NCBI GenBank assembly: GCA_903813345.2
Contig: CAIIXF020000011.1
Span: 34,464,166 to 34,528,165, forward strand
From: Owenia fusiformis
Lineage: Eukaryota > Annelida > Polychaeta > Sabellida > Oweniidae
Direction of reading: 5' to 3'
Length of the DNA stretch: 64,000 nucleotides
Shown: one piece after another, positions 35,901 to 39,442 of the stretch
Layout of the letters: every line of letters begins with the position of its first letter
Position numbering within the stretch: the first letter of the stretch is position 1
Translations under genes and position numbers: made by a program
Notes under the pieces: generated by a model
What the model was told of the DNA's origin: nothing
What the model saw: only the letters and a program-made list of their open reading frames with translations
Database searches by the model: none

Positions 35901-38900
35901 ATTGAAGAGTTGAAGCGATGGTTGTGTTTCGCCATTTGTGGCAACGGTATCTGACTTGTTTACCGTTGTCAGGCTATTCCGGTGTGAGAAAGGACTGTGT
36001 TTTTTTTTACAGAATGTTTTCAATAATTGGTTTGAGAGAAAAACAATGTGAATTCAGTTCACCATTTCGATACCAATCCTTTAGGAACTGTTAATTTAAG
36101 AAAATCAGACACACAGTGGTAAATAGAAAAGAAAAATGGTCACCATGAAATAGTGGTGGGAATTGCCCAAATTTTCTGACTCGATTACCGGGACCAAAAT
36201 GACGATAAATCTAATAAATCGAGTCTTTCAAAGTTTTTAAAGGGATCACATTTATCGATGTTAGTGGTGTAACCAGTGACTTGGGTAATCGACTAGAACT
36301 CGAATGAGCCTAGAAAAATGATCAATCAATTGAAAATTTGAAAATCGTGATCCTGAAAATTTCTGAGAAAAATGGCGATTTACCCTCCATATTCACAATT
36401 TAAGCTAGAATTGTAGCTGCCTTTACGTTTTTCTAATAAATTACATACTTCTGACTATATTCTACGGATTGTTTTGTTGATTTAATGGTCAGTTGATGAG
36501 AATAAAGTATGAGAATCGTATTCATTGCTTTTTATGTTTGTTTGTATCCGGTATGTCGCATACGCATATGTATTTTGACAGAAGTGGGAATTTCAAAGTC
36601 AAAAATAAATATAAGGGGTAAATATTTGCTAATATACGGTAAATGTACGTCTAAAACATCCAAAACGGAACTCAGTCCGTTCAGAACTACATCATTGAGT
36701 GGTCATTAAACCAAAAGTCGATGTAAGTAGTGACAAATGCCTTGATTTTCCAGGTTCTAATTTTCTCAATTTATTAATAAAATAATCGCCAAAATCGTCT
36801 ACTCGATGTTTTACATGCTACATACATTGGTGGAACATCTCTGTGGAATACTTCTCAGAGTCCCAAGCCCAACTGACTATGTTAAATGAACCTATGTATA
36901 TAAGTTAGGTTACATTGTGAAACTATTTTATTCTAAATAACGCCATAGTTGGCTTCTAGGGTACCCAGTTTGCCATTATTTGGTATCAAAATAAAAAGGA
37001 GGAGCTCAACTTTTATTTTAATTATGAAAATAGCGATGTAGGGCAAAATAGTTCCAGTGTGAGCATGTTTACTACTCCTGTGCCCGTCATCTCATAATTG
37101 AGCAAATGGTAGCAAACGTGAGTTACAATAAATGGATGCTGATATCTCAAAAAGTAACCAGATTCCCTATAATTTGATGTACTCGATCAATCGAACCCCC
37201 ATATGAACAGGTACATTTTCATATATAACACTATGGGGGATAAGCGTTTCATAAAGTCAAAACAGTAATGTTTGTGAGTACTTTGAATTTAAAAGATAAG
37301 CAATCAAAAGACCAAATTGAAAGAGTTTTATGTAAAAATAGAAACATTTATATTTATCCTAACTTTTGTATATTTTAGTTTGTTTTCTAGTTTAGCTATC
37401 ATATCTGTGTCCTCTTATATCTTGATACTTCTCTGCCATGTTATTTTCGGAAAGATTAACATGGCTAAAACTCCTTAAATTACAAAAGGCCACAGCATTG
37501 CTGCACATTATACATTACTATCTGAATTATACAAAGTTAGGATAAATATAAATGTTTCTATTTTTACATAAACTGTTTCAATTTGGTCATTTGATTGCTT
37601 ATTTTTTAAATTCAAAGTACTCACAAACATTACTGTTTTGACTGTAACCATATGTGCAAAGTAATGTTCAGAATTTTCAAATTTTGTGTTGGATTACGGT
37701 ACTCACACCTTATGCTTCATCATGAACAAAACAAAGCTGATATGGTTTAATTGAAATTACAGTTTCGCACTGTAGTCTAAAGTGGGGGACAAAAATAAAA
37801 CTCAACGTTCACAAGTTGTCACAATGAGCTTATTTCCAAGTTTCGTGTCTCAAACTCTCCCAAGCGATAGAAAAATAATTCCCGTTGACTAAAGTAGCAC
37901 AATAAATGAATCCAAAGCTTCATACCTGCAAATAATGGATAAACCCTACCAAATCGAATGAATGTTTTCATGAATCGCCATGTTTGTTATCCAAGGATGG
38001 TTGACTCCCAGAATGCAACATCAGGGGCCGTGAATTCGTACGATCCGCGATCCGATCCGGATAAATTTTATCTTCTAGGATAAATCTTGGATTACTAATC
38101 CGATAAATATTTGGTGAATTCGTACGATCCGAGGATTATGAGGGGGAATCCCCAAGATTTATCCAATTTGCATTGGAATTCGGATAAAATTTATCCAAAA
38201 AGTAATCCACCTCAAGAGGTGGATTGAGATTTATCCTGAGATTAATCCCAGGATCGTACGAATTCACCGATTTTTGGATAAATTCTTGGATTAATCCCAC
38301 AATGCATCATTACCATGACGAAATTTATCCAGATCGGATCGCGGATCATACGAATTCACGGCCCCAGTTAACCGTATTTACTCATGACAGGTTTCAAAAT
38401 GGCGGAACAGCATTTTGAAAGCTGGCACGTGTCATGTTGCATTCTGGGAGCCAATCCTCCATTCCGGCGCAATCGGGCGGCAAATCACCTCAACATTTGA
38501 AGAGTCGTCATAACATGTGAATATCCAATTCAACTTTTGAAGTTCTTATTTGTCATTAGGGACACAAATTCCACTATATTTGGACTTACTAAGACGGAGA
38601 AAATAGAGCACTGAATACACTGAGGTAAGAATTTATTATTACATGTGCGACAGCATGTAATTTTCATAGCTTTTGCAATTCTTTATGATCCCCACTGTAC
38701 ATGTATTTGTTGTTGATCAATCTCATAGATTGAGAGTGCGGGAGGACATATCACATACTGGTAGAAAGTAGATCCATGGTTAAAATAATCCCATTCCCTT
38801 ACTTTTCAACTTCAAGTGTACTTTGTTCTTTAAAACCTACAGAGCGGTATCAACAGAGACAAGATCTTAGAATTCCCAAAAAATAAACATTTATATGGGC

Positions 38901-39100
38901 GATAATAAAGGTGGTTTGATGATTCACAAAAACCGGTCATTTTTTCCAGGTGATTTCTCGGAAAGTTTCGGGTCAAATACCCAAAAAATCGTATCTACTT
39001 ACTTCTTATTATATAGCGTCTCTAAATTACTGAAAGTTGTGGCAATATCTCCCTTAGTCTTCGTTTGCTGCTCAGCTAAATAAGCGCTAACATCCCTCAT
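2827..39100 (-). CDS. PSMD13: 26S proteasome non-ATPase regulatory subunit 13 (Rpn9), nine coding exons
   Basis: Structural subunit of the 19S regulatory lid of the 26S proteasome, acting in ubiquitin-dependent protein degradation in cytosol and nucleus. Coding exons in transcription order: 39100-39003, 35014-34936, 34511-34421, 18092-17962, 6503-6332, 5921-5842, 4344-4156, 3816-3619, 2925-2827. All junctions are GT-AG and the phases join exactly, giving 1137 nt (378 aa; the human protein is 376 aa). Family landmarks in order are [97 protein letters not shown] and [10 protein letters not shown]. The last third is the PCI domain (helical repeats plus winged helix) that assembles the lid. Introns 1, 3 and 4 are unusually large (4, 16 and 11 kb) and full of transposons; intron 3 hosts two antisense genes. 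Intron 6 begins with a donor-site minisatellite. No frameshift or stop was found. Confidence 0.97.
3619..3816 (-). CDS. PSMD13: PSMD13 coding exon 8 (PCI winged-helix part)
   Basis: 198 nt, phase 0 at both ends. Encodes [34 protein letters not shown] and [14 protein letters not shown], the most conserved part of the family. Donor CAG|GTAGGG. Confidence 0.96.
4156..4344 (-). CDS. PSMD13: PSMD13 coding exon 7
   Basis: 189 nt, phase 0 at both ends. Encodes [16 protein letters not shown], then [17 protein letters not shown] and KISLLCLME. Donor GAG|GTAAAA. Confidence 0.95.
4442..5315. mobile_element. Outer non-autonomous TIR element in PSMD13 intron 7 (hAT-like)
   Basis: Left end CAGAGATCACGGTAG and right end CTATCGTGATCTCTG are near-perfect inverted repeats. 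They are flanked by an identical 7-bp direct repeat ATAATGG (4435-4441 and 5316-5322). No transposase ORF. A second TIR element sits inside it. Confidence 0.75.
4537..5196. mobile_element. Inner hAT-like non-autonomous element nested in the 4442-5315 element
   Basis: Left end TAGAGGTGTCACGGT is the exact inverse complement of right end ACCGTGACACCTCTA. The flanks TGGCGAAT (4529-4536) and TTGCGAAT (5197-5204) form an 8-bp target-site duplication with one mismatch. The short TIR and 8-bp duplication are hAT features. The 660-bp interior has no credible ORF. Confidence 0.78.
5450..5880 (-). repeat. 54-bp minisatellite of PSMD13 exon-6 end plus its 5' splice site
   Basis: Eight copies. On the minus strand each holds the exon-6 tail GTGTACAACTTTGGAGAGCT, the donor (CTG|GTAAGT) and the first intron bases. 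The plus-strand motif ACTTACC recurs at 5464, 5512, 5566, 5620, 5674, 5728, 5782 and 5836: six spacings of 54 bp, and one of 48. The copy at 5836 is the genuine exon boundary. All eight donors are intact. Read on in frame past the true donor, a TAG follows after six codons. Confidence 0.92.
5842..5921 (-). CDS. PSMD13: PSMD13 coding exon 6, source of a donor-site minisatellite
   Basis: 80 nt encoding [16 protein letters not shown] then [10 protein letters not shown], ending CTG|GTAAGT. Two AGs lie at the acceptor; the upstream one (TATTCCAG) is required by frame, since the downstream one would break the reading frame. The last part of the exon and the first bases of the intron are repeated seven more times downstream (5450-5841). 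Confidence 0.93.
6137..6325. repeat. Interspersed repeat, copy 1 (second copy at 40418-40610)
   Basis: Shares GCAGTTTTTCACCATTCTGA and the following 100 bases with 40418-40610. Ends carry imperfect inverted AGGCCTGTAG/CTATGGGCCTG. Its right end lies within about 10 bases of the PSMD13 exon-5 donor. Confidence 0.65.
6332..6503 (-). CDS. PSMD13: PSMD13 coding exon 5
   Basis: 172 nt after acceptor CTTTCAG. Encodes [18 protein letters not shown], then [13 protein letters not shown] and [18 protein letters not shown]. The donor CCAG|GTGAGA splits a Val codon shared with exon 6. Confidence 0.95.
6880..8910. repeat. About six diverged ~370-bp tandem units carrying paired X-box-like palindromes
   Basis: Each unit has a GTTGCTATGGTAAC-type palindrome, about 12 bases, then GTTGCCATAGCAAC, and about 80-100 bases later a TCTGACACCATATTTGGACT block. 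Clear motif positions are 6983-6996/7009-7022, 7353-7366/7379-7392, 7725-7738/7750-7763 and 8082-8095/8114-8127; weaker units lie near 8450 and 8811. The 370-bp spacing between units 1 and 2 is exact. The palindromes fit the published RFX X-box pattern (GTNRCC..RGYAAC). It lies in PSMD13 intron 4. Confidence 0.8.
9448..9761. mobile_element. MITE with TACTGTAGAT terminal inverted repeats
   Basis: Left end TACTGTAGATACACTTAATT and right end AAGTGTATCTACAGTA are inverted repeats, with no ORF between. Related elements at 48683-49027 and 56419-56789 share TACTGTnnAT and TTAATTTGG at both ends. Confidence 0.7.
10562..10689 (-). repeat. Ngaro split repeat B2 (3' terminal)
   Basis: 128-bp copy, same as 10885-11012; starts TTAAACAGATGGAATTACTT on the plus strand and ends CATACATTTCGCCA. 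Confidence 0.9.
10738..10885 (-). repeat. Ngaro split repeat A2
   Basis: 148-bp copy of 15092-15239 (starts AGCAATTTCTGCTAAACTTA on the plus strand), with about one mismatch. It abuts the 10885-11012 repeat. Confidence 0.9.
10885..11012 (-). repeat. Ngaro split repeat B1
   Basis: 128-bp copy of 10562-10689, immediately downstream of the recombinase stop codon in element orientation. Confidence 0.9.
11030..12396 (-). CDS. Ngaro-like tyrosine recombinase, split by a putative 365-nt intron
   Basis: N-terminal part 12396-12097 (SAM-like, [20 protein letters not shown]) and catalytic part 11731-11030. A GT-AG pair at 12096/11732 removes 365 nt in phase 0 and restores one frame. The catalytic tetrad is visible: Arg in [10 protein letters not shown], His-Arg in [14 protein letters not shown], and Tyr in [10 protein letters not shown]. 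It performs strand cleavage and circular-intermediate integration in this retrotransposon class. The interrupting segment is GC-richer than its surroundings and could instead be an insertion. Confidence 0.85.
11732..12096 (-). promoter_or_regulatory. Intron or insert in the recombinase gene, dense in promoter-type motifs
   Basis: Within this 365-nt segment are a CRE palindrome (TGACGTCA, 11872-11879), several CCAAT/ATTGG boxes (for example near 11818, 11898 and 11950), an E2F-like TTTGGCGCG near 11924 and a GC box (GGGGGCGG). Such clustering resembles a core promoter. Whether it drives anything is inference. Confidence 0.4.
12390..13985 (-). CDS. Ngaro-like reverse transcriptase / RNase H
   Basis: Open from the gag overlap to the stop at 12390, without an obvious ATG at its head (starts within [14 protein letters not shown]), so expression by frameshift or re-initiation is likely. 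RT motifs: [22 protein letters not shown] (motif A Asp), [12 protein letters not shown], then the catalytic YLDDF. RNase H motifs: [14 protein letters not shown] (Asp), [14 protein letters not shown] (Glu), [12 protein letters not shown] (Asp) and [11 protein letters not shown] (Asp). It copies the element's RNA into DNA. The catalytic residues I can place are present and the frame is intact. Confidence 0.92.
   Translation of the reverse strand, partial: LDVWEQELRNDIDREYILQGIRDGFKIIDDFSTVKDVFVRNNKSVEQYKDLVEKQILREIKDGAYVCVSSKPKIVSALGAILKNDGSSVRLIHDGSRPENFSMNSYVSHDPFVYETIDSALKLIPVNGYIAKVDLRAAYRSVSIHDSCYDISGLQWTFSGHKEPTYLVDTRMMFGSSKAPYIFTKLSNSVTRMMKRRGFSVISYLDDFLVTGNSKEECGKGYTELINLLQNLGFSISWEKVVRPCQELTYLGVQINSKQRTLSLPSEKVSNLHMLLTKWINKKSATKLELQKLIGKLNWAAKVIRGGRTFLRRIINLMCSIKSRNYHTRLNKQARADIQWWKDCITLYEQSKDAVPFIEDIPPNGIFTSDSCLAGAGAAYANDWFYVNWSADYPSVADLHINEKELITVVLAAKRWATYWRDTHIVVYTDNIATMFQINKGTSKNKTVMEWLRTLFWLSVQYNFHITARYINTKANFVSDIISRLTEKNCLNSLCKVVKVPLYYNIYNKELFFNLYGHMSYSAHNIVLQVC
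13987..15016 (-). pseudogene. Ngaro gag-like ORF, broken
   Basis: Coding traces begin at ATG 15016 with a Lys/Glu-rich, probably coiled-coil N terminus. One in-frame TAA interrupts this part (near 14850) and a frame change occurs near 14615. From 14610 a 207-codon open stretch follows with a Cys/His cluster ([20 protein letters not shown]), a zinc-finger-like nucleic-acid-binding motif usual for gag of this group. The stop at 13987 overlaps the RT frame. Role inferred from position and the Cys/His motif. Confidence 0.7.
15092..15239 (-). repeat. Ngaro split repeat A1 (5' terminal)
   Basis: 148-bp copy of 10738-10885. It defines the 5' end of the element in minus orientation, about 75 bases upstream of the gag start region. 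Confidence 0.9.
15240..15983. other. Intronic DNA with a damaged copy of the 16.0-16.1 kb exon-like segment
   Basis: The minus-strand stretch around 15620-15520 repeats parts of the 15984-16135 segment (AGGATTTCTC, TCATCT, CTCTGAAAAC and GGCAATCCTGG shared) but contains an early stop. No other coding signal recognised in this part of PSMD13 intron 4. Confidence 0.35.
15984..16135 (-). pseudogene. Exon-like open segment of unknown protein, possible nested gene or relic
   Basis: After an acceptor-like AATTCCAG on the minus strand, the segment encodes [20 protein letters not shown] then [20 protein letters not shown] and a TAG stop. Composition looks protein-like and a diverged copy lies 500 bp away, but I recognise no family and cannot place upstream exons. 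It could be a terminal exon of a gene nested in PSMD13 intron 4 or a processed relic. Confidence 0.3.
16320..16392. repeat. AT-rich inverted repeat
   Basis: ATCAGATAATATTGATGAT (16326 onward) pairs with ATCATCAATAATATCTGAT (ending 16388) around a short loop. No further context. Confidence 0.55.
17000..17178 (+). promoter_or_regulatory. Promoter-like patch followed by an ATGCG|GTAAGT first-exon-like signal
   Basis: A locally GC-richer patch contains ATTGGTCAAT (CCAAT box), CGACGTCC and GGCGCTAACG, then AAATGCG|GTAAGT at 17167-17178, which reads as a start codon plus two bases and a strong donor. I could not find a matching downstream exon. Confidence 0.3.
17646..17794. mobile_element. Partial TIR repeat (ACAGGTTTTACTGTA end)
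   Basis: The right end CAGGTTTTACTGTA is shared with 17856-17945 and 19116-19962; the left inverted end is degraded. The AAGTCCCAAGACCAACCGGT region has a relative at 36830-36900 (GAGTCCCAAGCCCAACTGAC). Confidence 0.5.
17856..17945. mobile_element. 90-bp palindromic MITE next to PSMD13 exon 4
   Basis: TACAGTGAAACCTGTAAATG at the left pairs with ACAGGTTTTACTGTA at the right; GTGGAACAC and GTGTTCCAC extend the palindrome. TIRs of the TACAGTnAAACCTG type recall ISL2EU-like transposons (from memory, unchecked). It ends about 14 bases downstream of the exon-4 donor. Confidence 0.65.
17962..18092 (-). CDS. PSMD13: PSMD13 coding exon 4
   Basis: 131 nt encoding [17 protein letters not shown] then [17 protein letters not shown], matching the DPNVALTFLEKTREKVK region of the human protein. 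Donor AAG|GTGAGG. A small TIR repeat (17856-17945) ends only about 14 bases into the intron. Confidence 0.93.
18706..18832. repeat. Degenerate ~15-30-bp tandem repeat (GGGATTCGGACCATT type)
   Basis: GGGATT(C/T)G(G/A)ACCATT recurs several times. The homologous array in the second copy of the duplication is at about 30500-30625. Confidence 0.7.
19116..19962. mobile_element. 847-bp TIR element present only in duplication copy 1
   Basis: Left end TACAGTAAAACCTGCGAACA and right end GACAGGTTTTACTGTA are inverted repeats. Internal TTTTCCCTA(T/C)AGAGAGG motifs recur. The flanks rejoin in copy 2 (about 30790-30815) without it, so it inserted after the duplication or was lost from copy 2. No transposase. 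Confidence 0.7.
20142..21340 (+). mobile_element. 5'-truncated CR1/Jockey-type LINE
   Basis: Open frame 20179-21129 encodes the second half of a reverse transcriptase: [20 protein letters not shown] (finger/palm), the catalytic box in [25 protein letters not shown], then the usual C-terminal region ([24 protein letters not shown]). The 5' half of RT and the endonuclease are missing. The 3' end runs into a TATGATATGATAT tail. It sits about 25 bases upstream of the start codon of the ParB-like gene copy 1 and is absent from copy 2. Confidence 0.85.
21364..21814 (+). CDS. ParB-like/CaaX gene copy 1, exon 1
   Basis: 451 nt from ATG to a strong donor (AGAA|GTAAGT). It encodes the folded domain and differs from the exon at 31043-31493 by only three residues (Phe/Leu, Tyr/His, Asn/Asp), so the duplication is recent or gene-converted. 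Confidence 0.7.
21364..25890 (+). CDS. ParB-like domain / Tyr-rich repeat / CaaX protein, copy 1 (expanded)
   Basis: Two exons, 21364-21814 and 24479-25890, joined AGA A|GTAAGT...TTTCAG|GA in frame: 620 aa. Residues 10-100 ([52 protein letters not shown]) resemble small ParB/sulfiredoxin-like domains that carry a GxLyxLdNRRLxxFK signature; here the DN pair is GC. Residues ~110-150 are basic. Exon 2 is disordered: four 76-aa repeats ([28 protein letters not shown]), then shorter LYDTTPSI units. The C terminus KQKKKSKS plus SCPGCTIL is a polybasic stretch and a CaaX box with Leu, predicting geranylgeranylation and membrane anchoring. It lies antisense within PSMD13 intron 3. Family assignment is inference from recall; function unknown. 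Confidence 0.68.
22084..22975 (+). mobile_element. L1/Tx1-like LINE fragment (RT C-terminal part), degraded
   Basis: Open frame to 22731 encodes [68 protein letters not shown] and [11 protein letters not shown], typical of the region after the RT palm in L1/Tx1 LINEs. Downstream, in broken frames, [19 protein letters not shown] is the C-terminal Cys/His motif. It is located in the intron of the ParB-like copy 1 gene. Confidence 0.75.
23081..23695. mobile_element. Foldback element with ~200-bp inverted arms
   Basis: The left arm (about 23081-23283, CATTCCTGGCCAGACCATTT) pairs with the right arm (about 23493-23695, AATGGTCTGGCAAGGAATAT-like) over nearly its whole length, including GTGATGTCACCAACTCTCAA against GAGAGTCAATGACATCAC. 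The roughly 210-bp loop has no ORF. Confidence 0.8.
23820..24350. repeat. Diverged repeat with internal ~115-bp near-tandem unit
   Basis: TATTCACATACCAAAT..GAACAAAA and CTACTTTTC(G/A)AGTTA recur at about 23849 and 23943. A third relative around 24250 reads AAATATGAACAAAATTGGGC. Probably an old dispersed repeat; class not recognised. Confidence 0.5.
24479..25890 (+). CDS. ParB-like/CaaX gene copy 1, exon 2
   Basis: Begins after TCTCTCTTTCAG. The first residues [20 protein letters not shown] lead into the 76-aa repeats, and the exon ends with the CTIL CaaX box and TAG. The intron phase is identical in the second copy (32169). Confidence 0.68.
24550..25370 (+). repeat. 228-bp in-frame tandem repeat inside exon 2
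   Basis: Units start at 24550, 24778, 25006 and 25234 (the last diverges after about 135 bp). They differ at only a few bases, indicating recent expansion or homogenisation. Each full unit encodes six tyrosines. The paralog at 32240 has a single diverged unit. Confidence 0.95.
26033..26131. repeat. Interspersed repeat shared with 53626-53722
   Basis: Both copies contain GATTGGAGCAGGTGTGT, TTTCAAGCCTCGCTTAGTCC and TAATATGTCAGAGACTCAGT. No coding; class unknown. Confidence 0.7.
26330..29570 (-). mobile_element. Jockey/CR1-superfamily LINE with near-complete ORF2
   Basis: A 1046-codon open frame (29564-26424). The N-terminal endonuclease (missing its first segment) shows [27 protein letters not shown] and [12 protein letters not shown]. 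The reverse transcriptase shows [74 protein letters not shown] and the catalytic YADDT. The C terminus has [10 protein letters not shown] and the Cys/His motif [17 protein letters not shown]. No stop or frameshift, so the copy is young. The 3' end runs into an AATTAAATTAATTTAATTAA-type tail. It lies in PSMD13 intron 3, same strand as PSMD13. Confidence 0.92.
29573..29895 (-). mobile_element. 3' end of a second LINE, abutting the 5' end of the previous one
   Basis: On the minus strand a short frame encodes [20 protein letters not shown] and then [20 protein letters not shown] with a stop, the type of C-terminal tail seen in LINE ORF2. A GC-richer 3' UTR follows (GCCCAGATAGGGCTGGTTGT) and then an AAATAAATAAATA tail. 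The tail ends exactly where the other LINE's open frame begins. Confidence 0.65.
31043..31493 (+). CDS. ParB-like/CaaX gene copy 2, exon 1
   Basis: 451 nt, same start and donor context as the exon at 21364-21814. Almost all differences between the copies are single-base substitutions. Confidence 0.7.
31043..32593 (+). CDS. ParB-like domain / CaaX protein, copy 2 (short form)
   Basis: Exons 31043-31493 and 32169-32593 splice in the same phase as copy 1 (AGA A|GTAAGT...TTCCAG|GA), giving 291 aa. The N-terminal domain is almost identical to copy 1. Exon 2 has only one 76-aa-type unit ([20 protein letters not shown]) and the same end: a Ser/Thr-rich stretch, KQKKKSKS, and the CaaX box CTIL. This short form is probably nearer the ancestral length. 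Its 5' flank is uninterrupted by a LINE, so if only one copy is expressed, this is the better candidate. ParB-like assignment is inference. Confidence 0.68.
32169..32593 (+). CDS. ParB-like/CaaX gene copy 2, exon 2
   Basis: 425 nt after TCTTCCAG. Encodes [20 protein letters not shown] onward and ends in the CTIL CaaX box with TAG. Confidence 0.68.
32641..34420. other. AT-rich intronic DNA, nothing recognised
   Basis: Remainder of PSMD13 intron 3 between the duplicated gene copy and exon 3. No ORF with coding character, no clear terminal repeats. Confidence 0.5.
34421..34511 (-). CDS. PSMD13: PSMD13 coding exon 3
   Basis: 91 nt after acceptor TTTCAG. Encodes [18 protein letters not shown] then [12 protein letters not shown]; ends with one base of a split Asp codon at donor CAAG|GTAAGA. 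The following intron is 16.3 kb and contains the two antisense ParB-like/CaaX genes and several LINEs. Confidence 0.95.
34556..34760. mobile_element. Probable MITE with CACGTG-containing inverted ends
   Basis: GATCTGTCACTGGTCCCCAC at the left pairs imperfectly with the inverse of TCACGTGGGGGCCAATTTGA at the right. About 205 bp, in PSMD13 intron 2, upstream of exon 3 in transcription direction. Confidence 0.5.
34936..35014 (-). CDS. PSMD13: PSMD13 coding exon 2
   Basis: The acceptor TTTCTAG precedes an A that completes a Lys codon split across the intron. The exon encodes [18 protein letters not shown] followed by DKGTGLIE, and the donor is GAG|GTAAAT. 79 nt. Confidence 0.93.
35400..35541. 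mobile_element. Short AT-rich MITE
   Basis: TACAGAGGAAAGTTTGGTT at the left is the near-perfect inverse complement of AACCAAACTTTCCTTTGTA at the right, with a low-complexity loop. In PSMD13 intron 1. Confidence 0.75.
35721..36023 (-). pseudogene. Possible piggyBac-like transposase fragment
   Basis: A minus-strand frame (35944-35741) contains [20 protein letters not shown] followed by MTHYF, resembling the YW...M...F segment early in piggyBac-family transposases. A second overlapping frame is also open, so the true frame is uncertain. No complete catalytic DDD core is present. Weak call. Confidence 0.25.
37254..37642. mobile_element. Foldback element with ~115-bp arms
   Basis: The left arm 37254-37373 (AGTCAAAACAGTAATGTTTG ... 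TTTATATTTATCCTAAC) is the inverse complement of the right arm 37529-37642 (GTTAGGATAAATATAAATG ... AACATTACTGTTTTGACT) with few mismatches; loop about 155 bp. In PSMD13 intron 1. Confidence 0.85.
37995..38459. mobile_element. Outer palindromic element enclosing a second palindrome
   Basis: GACTCCCAGAATGCAACAT at the left is matched inversely by ATGTTGCATTCTGGGAGCC at the right. The centre is occupied by the 38024-38365 element. Confidence 0.7.
38024..38365. mobile_element. 342-bp palindromic element with GGGGCCGTGAATTCGTA ends
   Basis: The ends GGGGCCGTGAATTCGTACGA and TACGAATTCACGGCCCC are inverted repeats extending through CCGCGATCCGATC. Internally, GTGAATTCGTACGATCC and its inverse recur and GGATAAAT/ATTTATCC blocks alternate, so the element can fold over its whole length. 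Confidence 0.85.
39003..39100 (-). CDS. PSMD13: PSMD13 coding exon 1
   Basis: Begins at ATG 39100-39098 with residues [11 protein letters not shown], aligning with the N terminus of the family, and ends at a strong donor (AA|GTAAGT) in phase 2. The encoded end, LETLYNK, matches the conserved LEELYTKK region just before the LWHQLTL block. It faces the ASB-like gene start 337 bp away. Confidence 0.88.
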
Positions 39101-39437
39101 GATGGAAAACAAAATTTCATAAGTCTCGAGTTTTCTCTGAAAGTCTCGTAGACCCCTTGACATTAAGCAGATGAACATGTAAAATTATAAATAACTCACC
39201 ATTAACCAGTACACAAATCAATGGTCAACTCTAGTTACTAAATGCTTTTATATCAAGACTATGTGCATTTTCTTGGAGTTGTTTTATTTGTACACAAACA
39301 ATCCCTAAAATGAAATCACCAGTTTGTCTTATAAGAAGGGGTCTGTCATTGAAAAAATCATAACAAAGATTTTGCACAATTTGCGTCGTATTAATTGAAG
39401 AATTTCTTCATTTTACCAGAACTGTACTCCGGTAATA
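39101..39437. promoter_or_regulatory. Probable bidirectional promoter between PSMD13 and the ASB-like gene
   Basis: The two start codons point away from each other across 337 bp. The segment is not repetitive, unlike both flanking introns. No TATA box or known motif was recognised with confidence. Confidence 0.55.
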
Positions 39438-39442
39438 ATGAG
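39438..39442 (+). CDS. ASB-like gene exon 1 coding part (ATG + 2 nt)
   Basis: Start codon directly before a strong donor (AATAATGAG|GTAAGG). Only this upstream ATG was found that supplies the phase exon 2 needs. The 5' end of the transcript is unknown. Confidence 0.6.

Noticed and set aside
38580-38626. CTGAG|GTAAGA as an alternative first exon of the ASB-like gene
   Set aside because: No ATG in a frame compatible with exon 2, and it lies inside PSMD13 intron 1; the ATGAG|GTAAGG at 39438 fits better.
39199-39206. Minus-strand donor-like ATG|GTGAGT as a PSMD13 5' UTR intron
   Set aside because: The nearest acceptor would leave an intron of about 50 nt, and the coding start at 39100 needs no upstream exon.
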